A DNA stretch of 64,000 bases from Rhodovulum adriaticum (GTDB lineage Bacteria; Pseudomonadota; Alphaproteobacteria; Rhodobacterales; Rhodobacteraceae). The stretch is taken from positions 1 to 64,000 of the forward strand of contig NZ_SLXL01000001.1 of NCBI RefSeq assembly GCF_004345735.1, written 5' to 3'. A program made the translations under genes and the position numbers. The notes beneath the pieces are model-generated. The model did not search any database and was not told the DNA's origin. It saw only the letters and a list, made by a program, of their open reading frames with translations. Shown piece by piece: positions 46,017 through 54,755 of the stretch; position 1 is the first letter of the stretch, and each line of letters starts with the position of its first letter.

Positions 46017-46834
46017 GCGGGCGGGCGCAACTGATCGCGGGCGGCGGGCTGAGCGCGGCGGTTTTGGCCGCGGCCGCCCTGTCGCTGGTCTGGGTGCCCC
46101 ATGACGTGACCGTTCTGGAGATCGGTCAGCGGCTGCGCCCGCCCGGCGGTGCCTTTCCGCTGGGCACCGACCAGTACGGGCGCGACCTGCTGTCCATGCT
46201 GATGGTGGGCGCGCGGGTGTCCATCGCGGTGGCGCTGGTGGCGGTGGGGATCGGCATCGCGTTGGGGGTGCCGCTGGGCCTGATGGCGGCGGCCAACCGG
46301 GGCAGCTGGCTGGATGAGGTCGTGATGCGCCTGAACGACCTGATCTTCGCCTTTCCGGCGCTGGTCATCGCGATCCTGATTACCGCCGTTCTGGGGCCCT
46401 CGGCGCTGAACGCGATCCTGGCGATCGGGATCTTCAACATCCCCGTTTTCGCCCGCGTGGCGCGCGGTGCCGCACTCAGCCTGTGGACGCTGGATTTCGT
46501 GCTGGCCGCGCGGCTGGCGGGCAAGGGGCGGCTGCGGATCAGCGCGGAACACATCCTACCCAATATCGCCCCCTTGCTGATCGTGCAGGCGACGATCCAG
46601 TTTTCCCTGGGCATCCTGGCCGAGGCCGGGCTGTCCTATGTGGGCCTTGGCGCGCAGCCGCCCACGCCCAGCTGGGGCCGCATGCTGGCCGAGGCGCAGA
46701 CGATGATCTACACCGCGCCGCGCCTGGCGGTGCTGCCGGGGCTGGCCATCGTTCTGACGGTGCTGGGGCTGAACCTGCTGGGCGACGGGTTACGCGACGC
46801 GCTGGACCCGCGGCTGCGAAAGGCGGCGCGATGA
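46013..46834 (+). CDS. Peptide-type ABC permease (DppC family)
   Basis: A 273-residue second permease: LGTDQYGRDLLSMLMVGARV is the typical DppC start region, and the EAA loop is LDFVLAARLAGKGRLRISAE. Both ends overlap neighbours by four bases, which ties its expression to dppB and the ATPase. Confidence 0.93.
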   Translation: MSGRAQLIAGGGLSAAVLAAAALSLVWVPHDVTVLEIGQRLRPPGGAFPLGTDQYGRDLLSMLMVGARVSIAVALVAVGIGIALGVPLGLMAAANRGSWLDEVVMRLNDLIFAFPALVIAILITAVLGPSALNAILAIGIFNIPVFARVARGAALSLWTLDFVLAARLAGKGRLRISAEHILPNIAPLLIVQATIQFSLGILAEAGLSYVGLGAQPPTPSWGRMLAEAQTMIYTAPRLAVLPGLAIVLTVLGLNLLGDGLRDALDPRLRKAAR

Positions 46835-48405
46835 TCGAGGTCGAGAACCTGTCCCTGACGATCCACAGCACGCCGGTTCTGCAGGGCGTTTCCTTTCAGA
46901 TCGCGCCGGGCCAGATCGTCGGGCTGGCGGGCGAAAGCGGGTCGGGCAAGTCGATGACGGCGCTGGCGATGATGGGCCTGTTGCCGCCGGGCGCACGGGC
47001 AACGGGCGCCATACGGCTGGTAGACCGCGAGTTGCTGGACCTGACCGAGCGGCAGCTTTGCGCGATCCGGGGGCGGCAGATCGGGATGATCTTTCAGGAA
47101 CCGATGACCGCGCTGAACCCGATGCAGACCATCGGCGCGCAGGTGGCCGAAACGCTGGTGATCCATGACGCGGCGACCCGGTCAGAGGCGTTGGAAAAGG
47201 CCCGCGCGCGGCTGGACCGCGTGGGCCTGCCCGCCGACCGTTTTCCACTGACCCGCTATCCGCACGAATTGTCGGGCGGCCAGCGGCAACGGGTCTGCAT
47301 CGCCATGGCTATCGCCCTGCGCCCGCGCCTGCTGATCGCGGACGAACCGACCACGGCGCTGGACGTGACCACGCAGGCGCGCATCCTGGACCTGCTGGCC
47401 GGTCTGGTCCGAGAAGAGGGCATGGCCCTGATGCTGATTACCCATGACCTGGCGGTTCTGTCGGGGCTGGCCGAACGGGTGGCGGTGATGCAGGGGGGCC
47501 GGATCGTCGAACAGGGGCCGACCAGCGCCATCCTGCGCCGCCCCGGCCATCCCTATACCCGCGCGCTGATCGCCGCCGCCACGCATCACCCCGCCCCGGG
47601 GACACGCGCCCCCGGTGCCGCGTTGTTGGAGGTGCGAGAGGCCCGGCGCGCGTATCGCCCGGCGGGGCGGGGCGCGTTCACCCGGCCCGCGCCGGTGCGC
47701 GCGGTCGATGGGGTCAGCTTCGACCTGCGGCGGGGCGAATGCCTGGGCCTGGTAGGCGAATCCGGGTCGGGCAAATCCACCCTGGCCCGCGCGATCCTGG
47801 GGCTGGACCCCTTGCAGGGGGGCGCGATCCGGCTGGACGGGCAGCGCGTGGCCGCCGGCCAGCCGATGCCGCACGACCTGCGTCGCCGGATGCAGGCGGT
47901 GTTTCAGGACCCTTATGGCAGCTTCAACCCCCGCCACCGGGTCGGCCGCCTGATTGCCGAGCCGTTCCACCTGGCCGGGCGCCCGCCCGATGCCGATGAC
48001 AGGGTGGCCGAGGCGCTGCGCGCGGTGGGCCTGGACCCGGACGACAGGAACCGATTCATCCACGAGTTTTCGGGCGGACAGCGCCAGCGCATTGCCATCG
48101 CCCGCGCGCTAATCACACGGCCGGACCTGATCGTGCTGGACGAACCCGTTTCGGCGCTGGACGTGCGGGTGCGGGCGCAAATCCTGGACCTGCTGGCCGA
48201 TCTGCGGGGCCGGTTCGGCCTGTCCTACCTGTTCATCGGGCACGACCTGCAGGTAGTGCGCGCAATCGCCGACCGGGTCATGGTGATGCACGCGGGCCGG
48301 ATCGTCGAGCAAGGCGCAGCCGAACAGGTTCTGCATGCCCCGCGCCACCCCTACACGCGGGAATTGCTGGCCGCCGTGCCCGAATTGCCCGCACCGATTG
48401 CCTGA
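46831..48405 (+). CDS. Fused double ATPase of peptide ABC importer (DppD-DppF)
   Basis: A 524-residue protein joining two ATPase domains that are separate in E. coli. Domain 1: Walker A GESGSGKS at 34-41, [22 protein letters not shown]. Domain 2: Walker A GESGSGKS at 309-316, [22 protein letters not shown]. Each ends with the oligopeptide-ATPase tail (HPYTRALI and HPYTRELL). Fusion fixes 1:1 stoichiometry. A hairpin series and a tail element follow the stop. Confidence 0.95.
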   Translation: MIEVENLSLTIHSTPVLQGVSFQIAPGQIVGLAGESGSGKSMTALAMMGLLPPGARATGAIRLVDRELLDLTERQLCAIRGRQIGMIFQEPMTALNPMQTIGAQVAETLVIHDAATRSEALEKARARLDRVGLPADRFPLTRYPHELSGGQRQRVCIAMAIALRPRLLIADEPTTALDVTTQARILDLLAGLVREEGMALMLITHDLAVLSGLAERVAVMQGGRIVEQGPTSAILRRPGHPYTRALIAAATHHPAPGTRAPGAALLEVREARRAYRPAGRGAFTRPAPVRAVDGVSFDLRRGECLGLVGESGSGKSTLARAILGLDPLQGGAIRLDGQRVAAGQPMPHDLRRRMQAVFQDPYGSFNPRHRVGRLIAEPFHLAGRPPDADDRVAEALRAVGLDPDDRNRFIHEFSGGQRQRIAIARALITRPDLIVLDEPVSALDVRVRAQILDLLADLRGRFGLSYLFIGHDLQVVRAIADRVMVMHAGRIVEQGAAEQVLHAPRHPYTRELLAAVPELPAPIA

Positions 48406-48496
48406 CGGACGACTTTTCCGGGAAAAATCGTCCGTTTCTTCGTAAAAGAAACGGGCGCGGCTGCGCCGCGCGCGGGTATTTGGACCAAGAAGAAGG
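48405..48496 (+). repeat. 3' element, copy D, with overlapping hairpins
   Basis: Starting at the ATPase stop: ACGGACGACTTTTCC (48405-48419) pairs with GGAAAAATCGTCCGT (48421-48435) with one mismatch; CCGTTTCTT (48432-48440) pairs with AAGAAACGG (48446-48454); GCGCGGC-TGC-GCCGCGC follows (48455-48471); then GGGTATTTGGACCAAGAAG to 48496. The first two stems share bases 48432-48435 and exclude each other in part. The tail's AGAAGGA may serve as ribosome site for the next gene. Confidence 0.7.
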
Positions 48497-48509
48497 ACAG
48501 GGGGGCGCG

Positions 48510-49505
48510 ATGCGACCGGGGCGGCGGAACCTGATTACCGATGTGGACGGGCTGCGGGTCGGGCAGGCGCAGGACGCGCGGCTGAAATCCGGGGTCAGCG
48601 TGCTGGTGGGCGCGGCGCCCTTTGTGGCCGGGGTGCATGTGATGGGCGGCGCGCCGGGCACGCGGGAAACCGACCTGCTGGCCCCCGACAAGCTGGTGCA
48701 GGAGGTGGACGCGCTGGTTCTGTCGGGCGGATCGGCCTTTGGGCTGGACGCGGTCGGGGGCGTGGTCGAGGGGCTGCGCACGGCCGGGCGCGGATTTGCC
48801 GTGGGCGGGGTTCAGGTGCCTATCGTGCCCGGGGCGATCCTGTTCGACCTGCTGAACGGGGGCGACAAGGGATGGACGCAAAACCCCTATCCCGCGCTTG
48901 GCCGCGCGGCGCTGGCAGCGGCGGGCGCAGATTTCGCCCTGGGCAGCGCGGGGGCGGGCTATGGCGCCACGACCGCCGATCTGAAGGGCGGTATCGGCTC
49001 GGCCTCTGTCGTGTTGGAGGGCGGGATGACCGTGGGCGCACTGGTGGCTGTGAATGCCCTGGGATCGGCCGTGATGGGCGGCGGGCCGCAATTCTGGGCC
49101 GCGCCCTGGGAAATCGGGGACGAGTTCGGCGGGCTGGGCACCGGGGCCAACGATCCCGGCGCCGAACCCGCGCTAGAGATCGGCCCGGGCGAGGCCACCA
49201 CCATCGCGATCGTCGCCACCGATGCCAAGCTGACCCAGGCGCAGACCACGCGCCTGGCGGTGGCCGCCCATGACGGCATGGCGCGCGCCCTGTCGCCCAG
49301 CCATACGCCGTTTGACGGCGATCTGGTTTTTGCCGCGGCGACAGGTGCCCGCGCCCTGGCCGACCCGGCGGGCGACCCGCTGCGCCTGGGCCATGCCGCC
49401 GCAACCTGCTTGGCGCGGGCCATCGCGCGCGGGGTCTATCACGCCAGGCCAGAGCCCGGCGATACGCGTCCGGCCTGGATCGCACGCTTCGGCCCGCGCG
49501 ATTGA
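48510..49505 (+). CDS. P1-family peptidase (DmpA-like aminopeptidase/esterase)
   Basis: A 331-residue N-terminal-nucleophile hydrolase of the DmpA/BapA family, which self-cleaves and removes N-terminal amino acids, including D- and beta-residues in some members. Visible features: NLITDVDGLRVGQAQD at the start, VLSGGSAFGLDAVGGV, and EATTIAIVATDAKLTQ, where cleavage should expose a Thr/Ser nucleophile. The ATG at 48510 follows AGAAGGACAGGGGGG. Its place behind a peptide importer suggests it processes the imported compound. Confidence 0.9.
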   Translation: MRPGRRNLITDVDGLRVGQAQDARLKSGVSVLVGAAPFVAGVHVMGGAPGTRETDLLAPDKLVQEVDALVLSGGSAFGLDAVGGVVEGLRTAGRGFAVGGVQVPIVPGAILFDLLNGGDKGWTQNPYPALGRAALAAAGADFALGSAGAGYGATTADLKGGIGSASVVLEGGMTVGALVAVNALGSAVMGGGPQFWAAPWEIGDEFGGLGTGANDPGAEPALEIGPGEATTIAIVATDAKLTQAQTTRLAVAAHDGMARALSPSHTPFDGDLVFAAATGARALADPAGDPLRLGHAAATCLARAIARGVYHARPEPGDTRPAWIARFGPRD

Positions 49506-49530
49506 GCGGTGACGGGGCGGGTGCTAGGCT
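49502..49530 (+). promoter_or_regulatory. Likely promoter of the secreted protein gene
   Basis: TTGAGC (49502-49507), 17-base spacer, TAGGCT (49525-49530). The -35 overlaps the stop codon of the peptidase gene. It suggests a separate transcription unit. Confidence 0.48.
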
Positions 49531-49556
49531 GGGGGCCTTACCTGCGGAGGACCCCC

Positions 49557-50117
49557 ATGAAACGGTTGATTCTGAGCGCCGCGTTTGCCCTGAGCGCCGC
49601 GACCCCTGCCCTGGCCGATGACGTGACCGACACGCTGCAAAGTGCCATCGAGGCCTATGAATCCGGTGATGTGCAATACGCGCTGGAGGAACTGGCCTAT
49701 GCTCAGCAATTGTTGCGCGCGATGAAGGCCGAGGGGCTGACCGCCTATCTGCCACCCGCGCCCGAGGGGTGGAGCCGCGAGGTCAATACCGACATGAACC
49801 AGGGTCTGGCCATGATGGGCGGCGGCACCGGGGCCGAGGCGGTCTATTCCGGCAATGGCGCCAGCTTTACCGTTACCCTGATGGCCGACAACCCGATGGT
49901 CGGGGCGATGGGCGCGATGTTCGCCAGCCCCATGCTGATGGCCGCGGGCGGCGAGATCATCCGCGTGGGCCGGCAGAAATTCGTCGATCAGGATGGCGAA
50001 CTGACGGCGCTGGTCGACAGCCGCATCCTGGTGCAGGCCAGCGGGGCGGATGCCGATACGATGCTGCCGGTGCTGGAGGCAATCGATTACAAGGCGCTGG
50101 CGGGCTTCGGCCGTTAA
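49557..50117 (+). CDS. Secreted protein of unknown function
   Basis: A 186-residue protein with signal peptide MKRLILSAAFALSAATPALA. The mature part begins with a helix (TDTLQSAIEAYESGDVQYAL, resembling a TPR unit), and the rest is rich in Met and Gly (MNQGLAMMGGGTG, NPMVGAMGAMFASPMLMAAG). No family recognised with confidence. CGGAGG precedes the ATG. Its TAA overlaps the stop of the convergent hydrolase in the palindrome TTAA. Confidence 0.85.
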   Translation: MKRLILSAAFALSAATPALADDVTDTLQSAIEAYESGDVQYALEELAYAQQLLRAMKAEGLTAYLPPAPEGWSREVNTDMNQGLAMMGGGTGAEAVYSGNGASFTVTLMADNPMVGAMGAMFASPMLMAAGGEIIRVGRQKFVDQDGELTALVDSRILVQASGADADTMLPVLEAIDYKALAGFGR

Positions 50118-50932
50118 TCCGCGAACCCGTCCAGCAGGGCGGCGGTCAGGGGGCTGTCGGCTTGGGCCAGCCCGTCGATCACGTCGAAATGGTGCCGGCC
50201 CGATTCGACATGCAGCGCCGTGCCGGGCCAGGCGCGGGCCAGCCAGCGGGCCTGGTCCAGAAAGGCGGGCAATTCGCCCCCGCCCACCCAGGCGGTGACG
50301 GGCACATCATCGCGGGGGATGTGGCAGACCGGGCTTTCTGCACTGGCCGCAGCCACATCCAATCCGAAAGCGGCGTTCATCTGCGTTCGCAACAGCGGGC
50401 GCAGGTCGGACAGGGGCGAAATCGGCACCACGCGGGCGATGCGCCCGGCCACCTGCGGGGGCAGTTCGATATCGTCGCAGATCATCCGCGCCACCAGGTG
50501 CCCGCCTGCCGAATGCCCGGACAGCACCAGCGGCCCGCGCGCCAGCCGTGCCATCACCGTCAGCGCACCGGCGATATCAAGGGTGATCTCGGCGATCGGG
50601 GCCTCTGGCGCCAGCCGATAGCTGGGCATTGCGACGGCCCAGCCTCGCGCCAGCGGACCGGCGGCAAGGTGCGACCAGACCGACTTGTCGAACCGCAGCC
50701 AATAGCCGCCATGGACGAACACCACCACCCCGCGCGCTGCGGCCGGGGGCAGGAACAGATCGAACCGCTGGCGCGGGTGGGCCCCATAGGGCAGATCGCA
50801 TTCGCCGCGCGCCTGCGCGCGAAAGGCCGCCGCCTGCGCCGCCCAGCGGGGCGGGTAATCAGCCGCGCCGGGGATATGGGCGGCATTGGCATAGGCGTCG
50901 TCCCAGTCGATCCCGTCCTCGTGTCTGGACAT
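50114..50932 (-). CDS. Alpha/beta hydrolase, arylformamidase-like
   Basis: A 272-residue esterase-fold protein. The oxyanion motif HGGYW is at 74-78 and the nucleophile elbow GHSAGG at 139-144. The acid/His pair would be in the C-terminal half (SGRHHFD contains the probable catalytic His). HGGYW is typical of kynurenine formamidases and related enzymes, but no tryptophan-degradation gene is nearby, so the substrate is open. It starts MSRHEDGIDWDDAY and diverges from gabD with a 48-base gap. Confidence 0.85.
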   Translation of the reverse strand: MSRHEDGIDWDDAYANAAHIPGAADYPPRWAAQAAAFRAQARGECDLPYGAHPRQRFDLFLPPAAARGVVVFVHGGYWLRFDKSVWSHLAAGPLARGWAVAMPSYRLAPEAPIAEITLDIAGALTVMARLARGPLVLSGHSAGGHLVARMICDDIELPPQVAGRIARVVPISPLSDLRPLLRTQMNAAFGLDVAAASAESPVCHIPRDDVPVTAWVGGGELPAFLDQARWLARAWPGTALHVESGRHHFDVIDGLAQADSPLTAALLDGFAD

Positions 50933-50980
50933 CGCCCCGCCCCCCGTGGTTTGCCTGTGCCAAAGTCCAAGGGAGGATGC

Positions 50981-52456
50981 ATGATGCCCGGAACCGATCT
51001 CAAGACCCTTCTGAACGACCCCGCGCTGTTGGCCGACCGCGCCTATCTGGCCGGCACCTGGGCCGGGGCCGATGACGGCGCCACGTTTCAGGTCCTGAAC
51101 CCCGCCGACGGATCGGTATTGACCAACGTGCCCGATCTGACCCGCGCCGAAACCGCGCGCACCATCGCTGCCGCCAAGGCCGCGCAAAAGGACTGGGCCG
51201 CGCGCACCGCCAAGGAACGCGCCAACATCCTGCGCCGCTGGTTCGACCTGATGATGGCCGCGCAGGACGACCTGGCCGTGATCCTGACCGCCGAGATGGG
51301 CAAACCGCTGGCCGAGGCCAAGGGCGAGATTGCCTATGGCGCGTCTTTCGTCGAATGGTTCGCCGAAGAGGCCAAGCGCATCTATGGCGAAACGATCCCG
51401 GGCCATGCCCCCGACAAGCGGCTGAGCGTGATCCGCCAGCCCATCGGCGTGGTGGGGGCCATCACGCCCTGGAATTTTCCCAACGCCATGATTACCCGCA
51501 AGGCGGCGCCTGCCCTGGCGGCCGGGTGCACCTTCCTTGTCAAACCGGCCGAGGATACGCCGCTGTCGGCGCTGGCGCTGGCGGTGCTGGCCGAACGGGC
51601 CGGGATTCCCGAGGGCGTCTTTTCGGTCCTGCCCTCTACCCGGTCGGCGGATATCGGCAAGGAGTTCTGCGAAAACCCCGATATCGCCAAGATCACCTTT
51701 ACCGGGTCGACCCAGGTGGGGCGTATCCTGCTGGAACAGGCCGCGCCGCAGGTCAAGAAATGCTCGATGGAACTGGGCGGGAATGCGCCCTTCATCGTGT
51801 TCGACGACGCCGATGTGGACGCGGCGGTCGAGGGCGCGATTGCCTGCAAGTTTCGCAATAACGGCCAGACCTGCGTTTGCGCCAACCGGATCTACGTGCA
51901 GGCCGGCATCTACGACGAATTCGCCAAGAAACTGGCCGAGGCGGTGGGCCGCCTGAAGGTGGGCAACGGGCTGGAGCCGGACACCGACCTGGGCCCGCTG
52001 ATTTCCACCGCCGCGCTGGAAAAGGTCGAGGATCACCTGACCGACGCCACCGCCAAGGGGGGCCAGATCCTGCGCGGCGGCCAGCGGCACGGCAATGGCG
52101 GGACGTTCTATGAACCCACGGTCGTCACCGGCGCGACCCAGGCGATGAAATGCGCGACCGAGGAAACCTTTGGCCCCGTGGCGCCGCTGTTCCGGTTCGA
52201 GACCGAGGACGAGGTGATCGCCATGGCGAACCACACGATCTTTGGCCTGGCGTCCTATTTCTATGCCCGCGACCTGTCGCGCGTCTACAAGGTGGCAGAG
52301 GCGCTGGAATACGGGATCGTCGGGGTCAATACCGGCATCATCTCGACCGAAACGGCGCCCTTTGGCGGGGTCAAACAGTCGGGCCTGGGCCGCGAGGGCA
52401 GCCGCCACGGGATCGAGGACTACCTGGAGATGAAATACATCTGCATGTCGGTCTGA
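50981..52456 (+). CDS. gabD: NAD(P)-dependent succinate-semialdehyde dehydrogenase
   Basis: A 491-residue aldehyde dehydrogenase oxidising succinate semialdehyde to succinate, the exit of GABA and related amines into the TCA cycle. Features: TPWNFPNAMITRKAAPALAA (cofactor binding), FTGSTQVGR, MELGGNAPFIVFDDAD (general base Glu) and GQTCVCANRI (catalytic Cys). GGGAGG precedes two adjacent ATGs (50981 and 50984); the first has better spacing. No GABA transaminase adjoins. A well-formed copy of the 3' hairpin element follows. Confidence 0.95.
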   Translation: MMPGTDLKTLLNDPALLADRAYLAGTWAGADDGATFQVLNPADGSVLTNVPDLTRAETARTIAAAKAAQKDWAARTAKERANILRRWFDLMMAAQDDLAVILTAEMGKPLAEAKGEIAYGASFVEWFAEEAKRIYGETIPGHAPDKRLSVIRQPIGVVGAITPWNFPNAMITRKAAPALAAGCTFLVKPAEDTPLSALALAVLAERAGIPEGVFSVLPSTRSADIGKEFCENPDIAKITFTGSTQVGRILLEQAAPQVKKCSMELGGNAPFIVFDDADVDAAVEGAIACKFRNNGQTCVCANRIYVQAGIYDEFAKKLAEAVGRLKVGNGLEPDTDLGPLISTAALEKVEDHLTDATAKGGQILRGGQRHGNGGTFYEPTVVTGATQAMKCATEETFGPVAPLFRFETEDEVIAMANHTIFGLASYFYARDLSRVYKVAEALEYGIVGVNTGIISTETAPFGGVKQSGLGREGSRHGIEDYLEMKYICMSV

Positions 52457-52469
52457 GCCGTTCCGGTTT

Positions 52470-52560
52470 CGGCTTGCCTGCGGCAAGCCGACCGTTTGGG
52501 GGCGCTGCCCCCGTCGCCGCCTGCGCGGCGACTCCCCCGGGGTATTTGGCCAAGAAGAAG
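52470..52560 (+). repeat. 3' element, copy E (best copy)
   Basis: After gabD: hairpin CGGCTTGCC-TGC-GGCAAGCCG (52470-52490), hairpin GGGGGC-GCT-GCCCCC (52498-52512), hairpin GTCGCCGC-CTGC-GCGGCGAC (52513-52532), then TCCCCCGGGGTATTTGGC and CAAGAAGAAG to 52560. All three stems are perfect. The third stem differs from copy B by paired changes that keep base pairing. Confidence 0.78.
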
Positions 52561-52805
52561 ATGGCCGGCGGCCGGGAAAGGGCGCGGCAGGGGCAGGCGC
52601 GGTCAGGGCGCGCAGGCACCCGATTTCCCTTGACCCGGCATGACTTGAAGGCCGAACATCGCGGGGAACGGGACAGCGGCCCGGCGCCTGTGGCGGCCGC
52701 ACCCATGGCCGGCTGCCCCCTCGGGCGGCCCGACCCGGGCGCAGCATCCGACCGGCGCGCAGGGCGGCATGAACCCCGCCAACGCGACCGATCGGAGGAT
52801 GTCAG
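52561..52805 (+). other. Leader region of the EF-G-like gene, no gene seen
   Basis: Together with copy E this makes a 349-base gap. I see no coding frame of interest. TTGACC at 52630-52635 with GAACAT 18 bases on is a weak promoter candidate. CGGAGGATGTCAG just before 52806 supplies the ribosome site of the next gene. Confidence 0.4.
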
Positions 52806-54740
52806 ATGCGCTGTTTCACGATTTTGGGCCCCTCGCAGGCGGGCAAGACCACGCTGCTGAACGCGCTGAGCGCGCTGGAGGGGCGCGCCACCGCCGCCAC
52901 CTTTACCGACGCGCTGAGTGTGCGCCAGTTCACCTATCTGGATGAGCCCTGGGCCGGGTTCGACATCACCGGCGGCCCCGACTACCTGGGCCAGGCGGGC
53001 GAGGCGCTGGCCGCCTCGGATGCCGCCGTTCTGTGCGTCGGTCCCGATCCGCAGGCCGCGGTTCTGGCTGCGCCCTATCTGCGGCTGGTCGAGGAATCGG
53101 GCGTTCCCTGCTTTGTCTTCATCAACAAGATGGACCTGATGGATGCCCGCATCCGCGACATCGTCGGCGCGCTGCAGGCCTATGCCCAGCACCACATCAT
53201 TCTGCGTCAGGCCCCGATCCGCGATGCGGAGGGGCATGTGACCGGGGCGGTGGACCTGATTTCAGAGCGGGCCTTTCAGTATCAGGAGGGCCAGCCCTCG
53301 CGCCTGGTCGAGATCCCGGCCCATGTTCAGGACCGCGAGCAGGAGGCCCGCGCCGACCTGCTGGAACACCTGGCCGATTACGACGATCACCTGATGGAAG
53401 AGCTGATCGAGGATCGCGACCCCGCCCCCGAAGAAATCTACTCGGTCCTGGCCGAGGCGCATCGGGACAACCGCGTGATGGCCGCCTATCTGGGCGCGGC
53501 GGGGCATGGCAACGGGCTGACCCGGCTGATGAAGGCGCTGCGCCACGAGGCGCCTGGCATGTCGGTGCTCAGGGCGCGGCTGCGCGTGGCCGATCCCCTG
53601 GCCATCGGCGTGGCCGCCGACACCAAGCGCCATGTCGGCAAATCCATCCTGATCCGCGCCCTGGGCACCGGCATCCAGCACGCCGCGCCCCTGGCCGGCG
53701 ACACCATCGGCAACCTGTCGGGCATAGACGGCAAGCCGGTGGCCGAACCGCTGGCCCCCGGCACGCTGGCGGTGGCGGTGAAATCCGATCACCTGAACCC
53801 TGGCCTGGCCTACACCGCCCAGGACAGCACGCCGCTGCCCGGCTGGACCCACGGGCGCCCGCCTGCCTATGCCCGGCTGCTGTCCCCCGCAAATGAACGC
53901 GACGATGCGCGCCTGTCGGCCGCGCTGGCGCGCATGGCGGCCAGCGATCCGGGGATGGAAACCACGCAGGATCCGGCAACCGGGCAACTGCTGGTCTGGC
54001 TGCAGGGGCCGATCCACCTGCGGCGTGTTCTGGCCAAGCTGGCAGAGGATTTCGGGATCGCGGCAGAGGAACACCCCGTCTCTGGCATCTACCGCGAAAC
54101 GATCACGAAACCCGTGGACACCCACCACCGCCACCGCAAGCAATCGGGCGGCGCGGGACAGTTCGCCGACGTGCAGGTGACCGTGCGGCCGCAGGGGCGC
54201 GGCGCGGGCTTTGCCTTTGACGAAACGGTCAAGGGCGGCGCGGTGCCGCGCAATTATATCCCCGCGGTCGAGGCCGGCGCACAAGAGGCGATGGTGCGCG
54301 GGCCGCTGGGATTCCCGGTGGTGGATGTCGCGGTCACCCTGACCGATGGCAAGCATCACGCGGTGGACAGTTCCGACCATGCCTTTCGCACCGCCGCGCG
54401 AAACGGCGTGCGCGAGGCGCTGGAACAGGCCGGCGCGGTGGTGCTGCAACCCATCGACCGGGTCGATATCCATGTGCCCAGCGTCTATAGCGGGTCGCTG
54501 GTCGCACTGGCCAGCAGCCTGAAGGGGCAGGTTCTGGGGTTTGAGGCCCACCCTAGGGCGCGCGGCTGGGACGTGTTTCAGGCCCTGATCCCCGCCGCCG
54601 CGAAAGAGGAGCTGTTCCAGGCGCTTGGTGGGCTGAGCCACGGCACCGCCTGGTTCGAGGCCCGCTTCGATCATTACGAAGAGTTGCACGGCAAGGAGGC
54701 TGACCGCGTCCGCCAGGCGCGCGCCGAGGAACTGGCCTGA
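52806..54740 (+). CDS. EF-G-like translational GTPase with eroded G domain
   Basis: A 644-residue EF-G paralogue, shorter than true EF-G (about 695-705). The P-loop GPSQAGKT (8-15) and NKMD (107-110) are present, but only about 40 residues lie between the P-loop and the G3 region. The switch I segment with RGITI is missing, and the usual DTPGH is replaced by DITGGPDYLG. Domains III-V look intact: VWLQGPIHLRRVLAKLAE, HRHRKQSGGAGQFADV, VPRNYIPAVEAGAQEAM. GTP hydrolysis may be altered or lost. The main fusA must be elsewhere. Confidence 0.9.
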   Translation: MRCFTILGPSQAGKTTLLNALSALEGRATAATFTDALSVRQFTYLDEPWAGFDITGGPDYLGQAGEALAASDAAVLCVGPDPQAAVLAAPYLRLVEESGVPCFVFINKMDLMDARIRDIVGALQAYAQHHIILRQAPIRDAEGHVTGAVDLISERAFQYQEGQPSRLVEIPAHVQDREQEARADLLEHLADYDDHLMEELIEDRDPAPEEIYSVLAEAHRDNRVMAAYLGAAGHGNGLTRLMKALRHEAPGMSVLRARLRVADPLAIGVAADTKRHVGKSILIRALGTGIQHAAPLAGDTIGNLSGIDGKPVAEPLAPGTLAVAVKSDHLNPGLAYTAQDSTPLPGWTHGRPPAYARLLSPANERDDARLSAALARMAASDPGMETTQDPATGQLLVWLQGPIHLRRVLAKLAEDFGIAAEEHPVSGIYRETITKPVDTHHRHRKQSGGAGQFADVQVTVRPQGRGAGFAFDETVKGGAVPRNYIPAVEAGAQEAMVRGPLGFPVVDVAVTLTDGKHHAVDSSDHAFRTAARNGVREALEQAGAVVLQPIDRVDIHVPSVYSGSLVALASSLKGQVLGFEAHPRARGWDVFQALIPAAAKEELFQALGGLSHGTAWFEARFDHYEELHGKEADRVRQARAEELA

Positions 54741-54755
54741 GCGGCCCGGCCGGCC

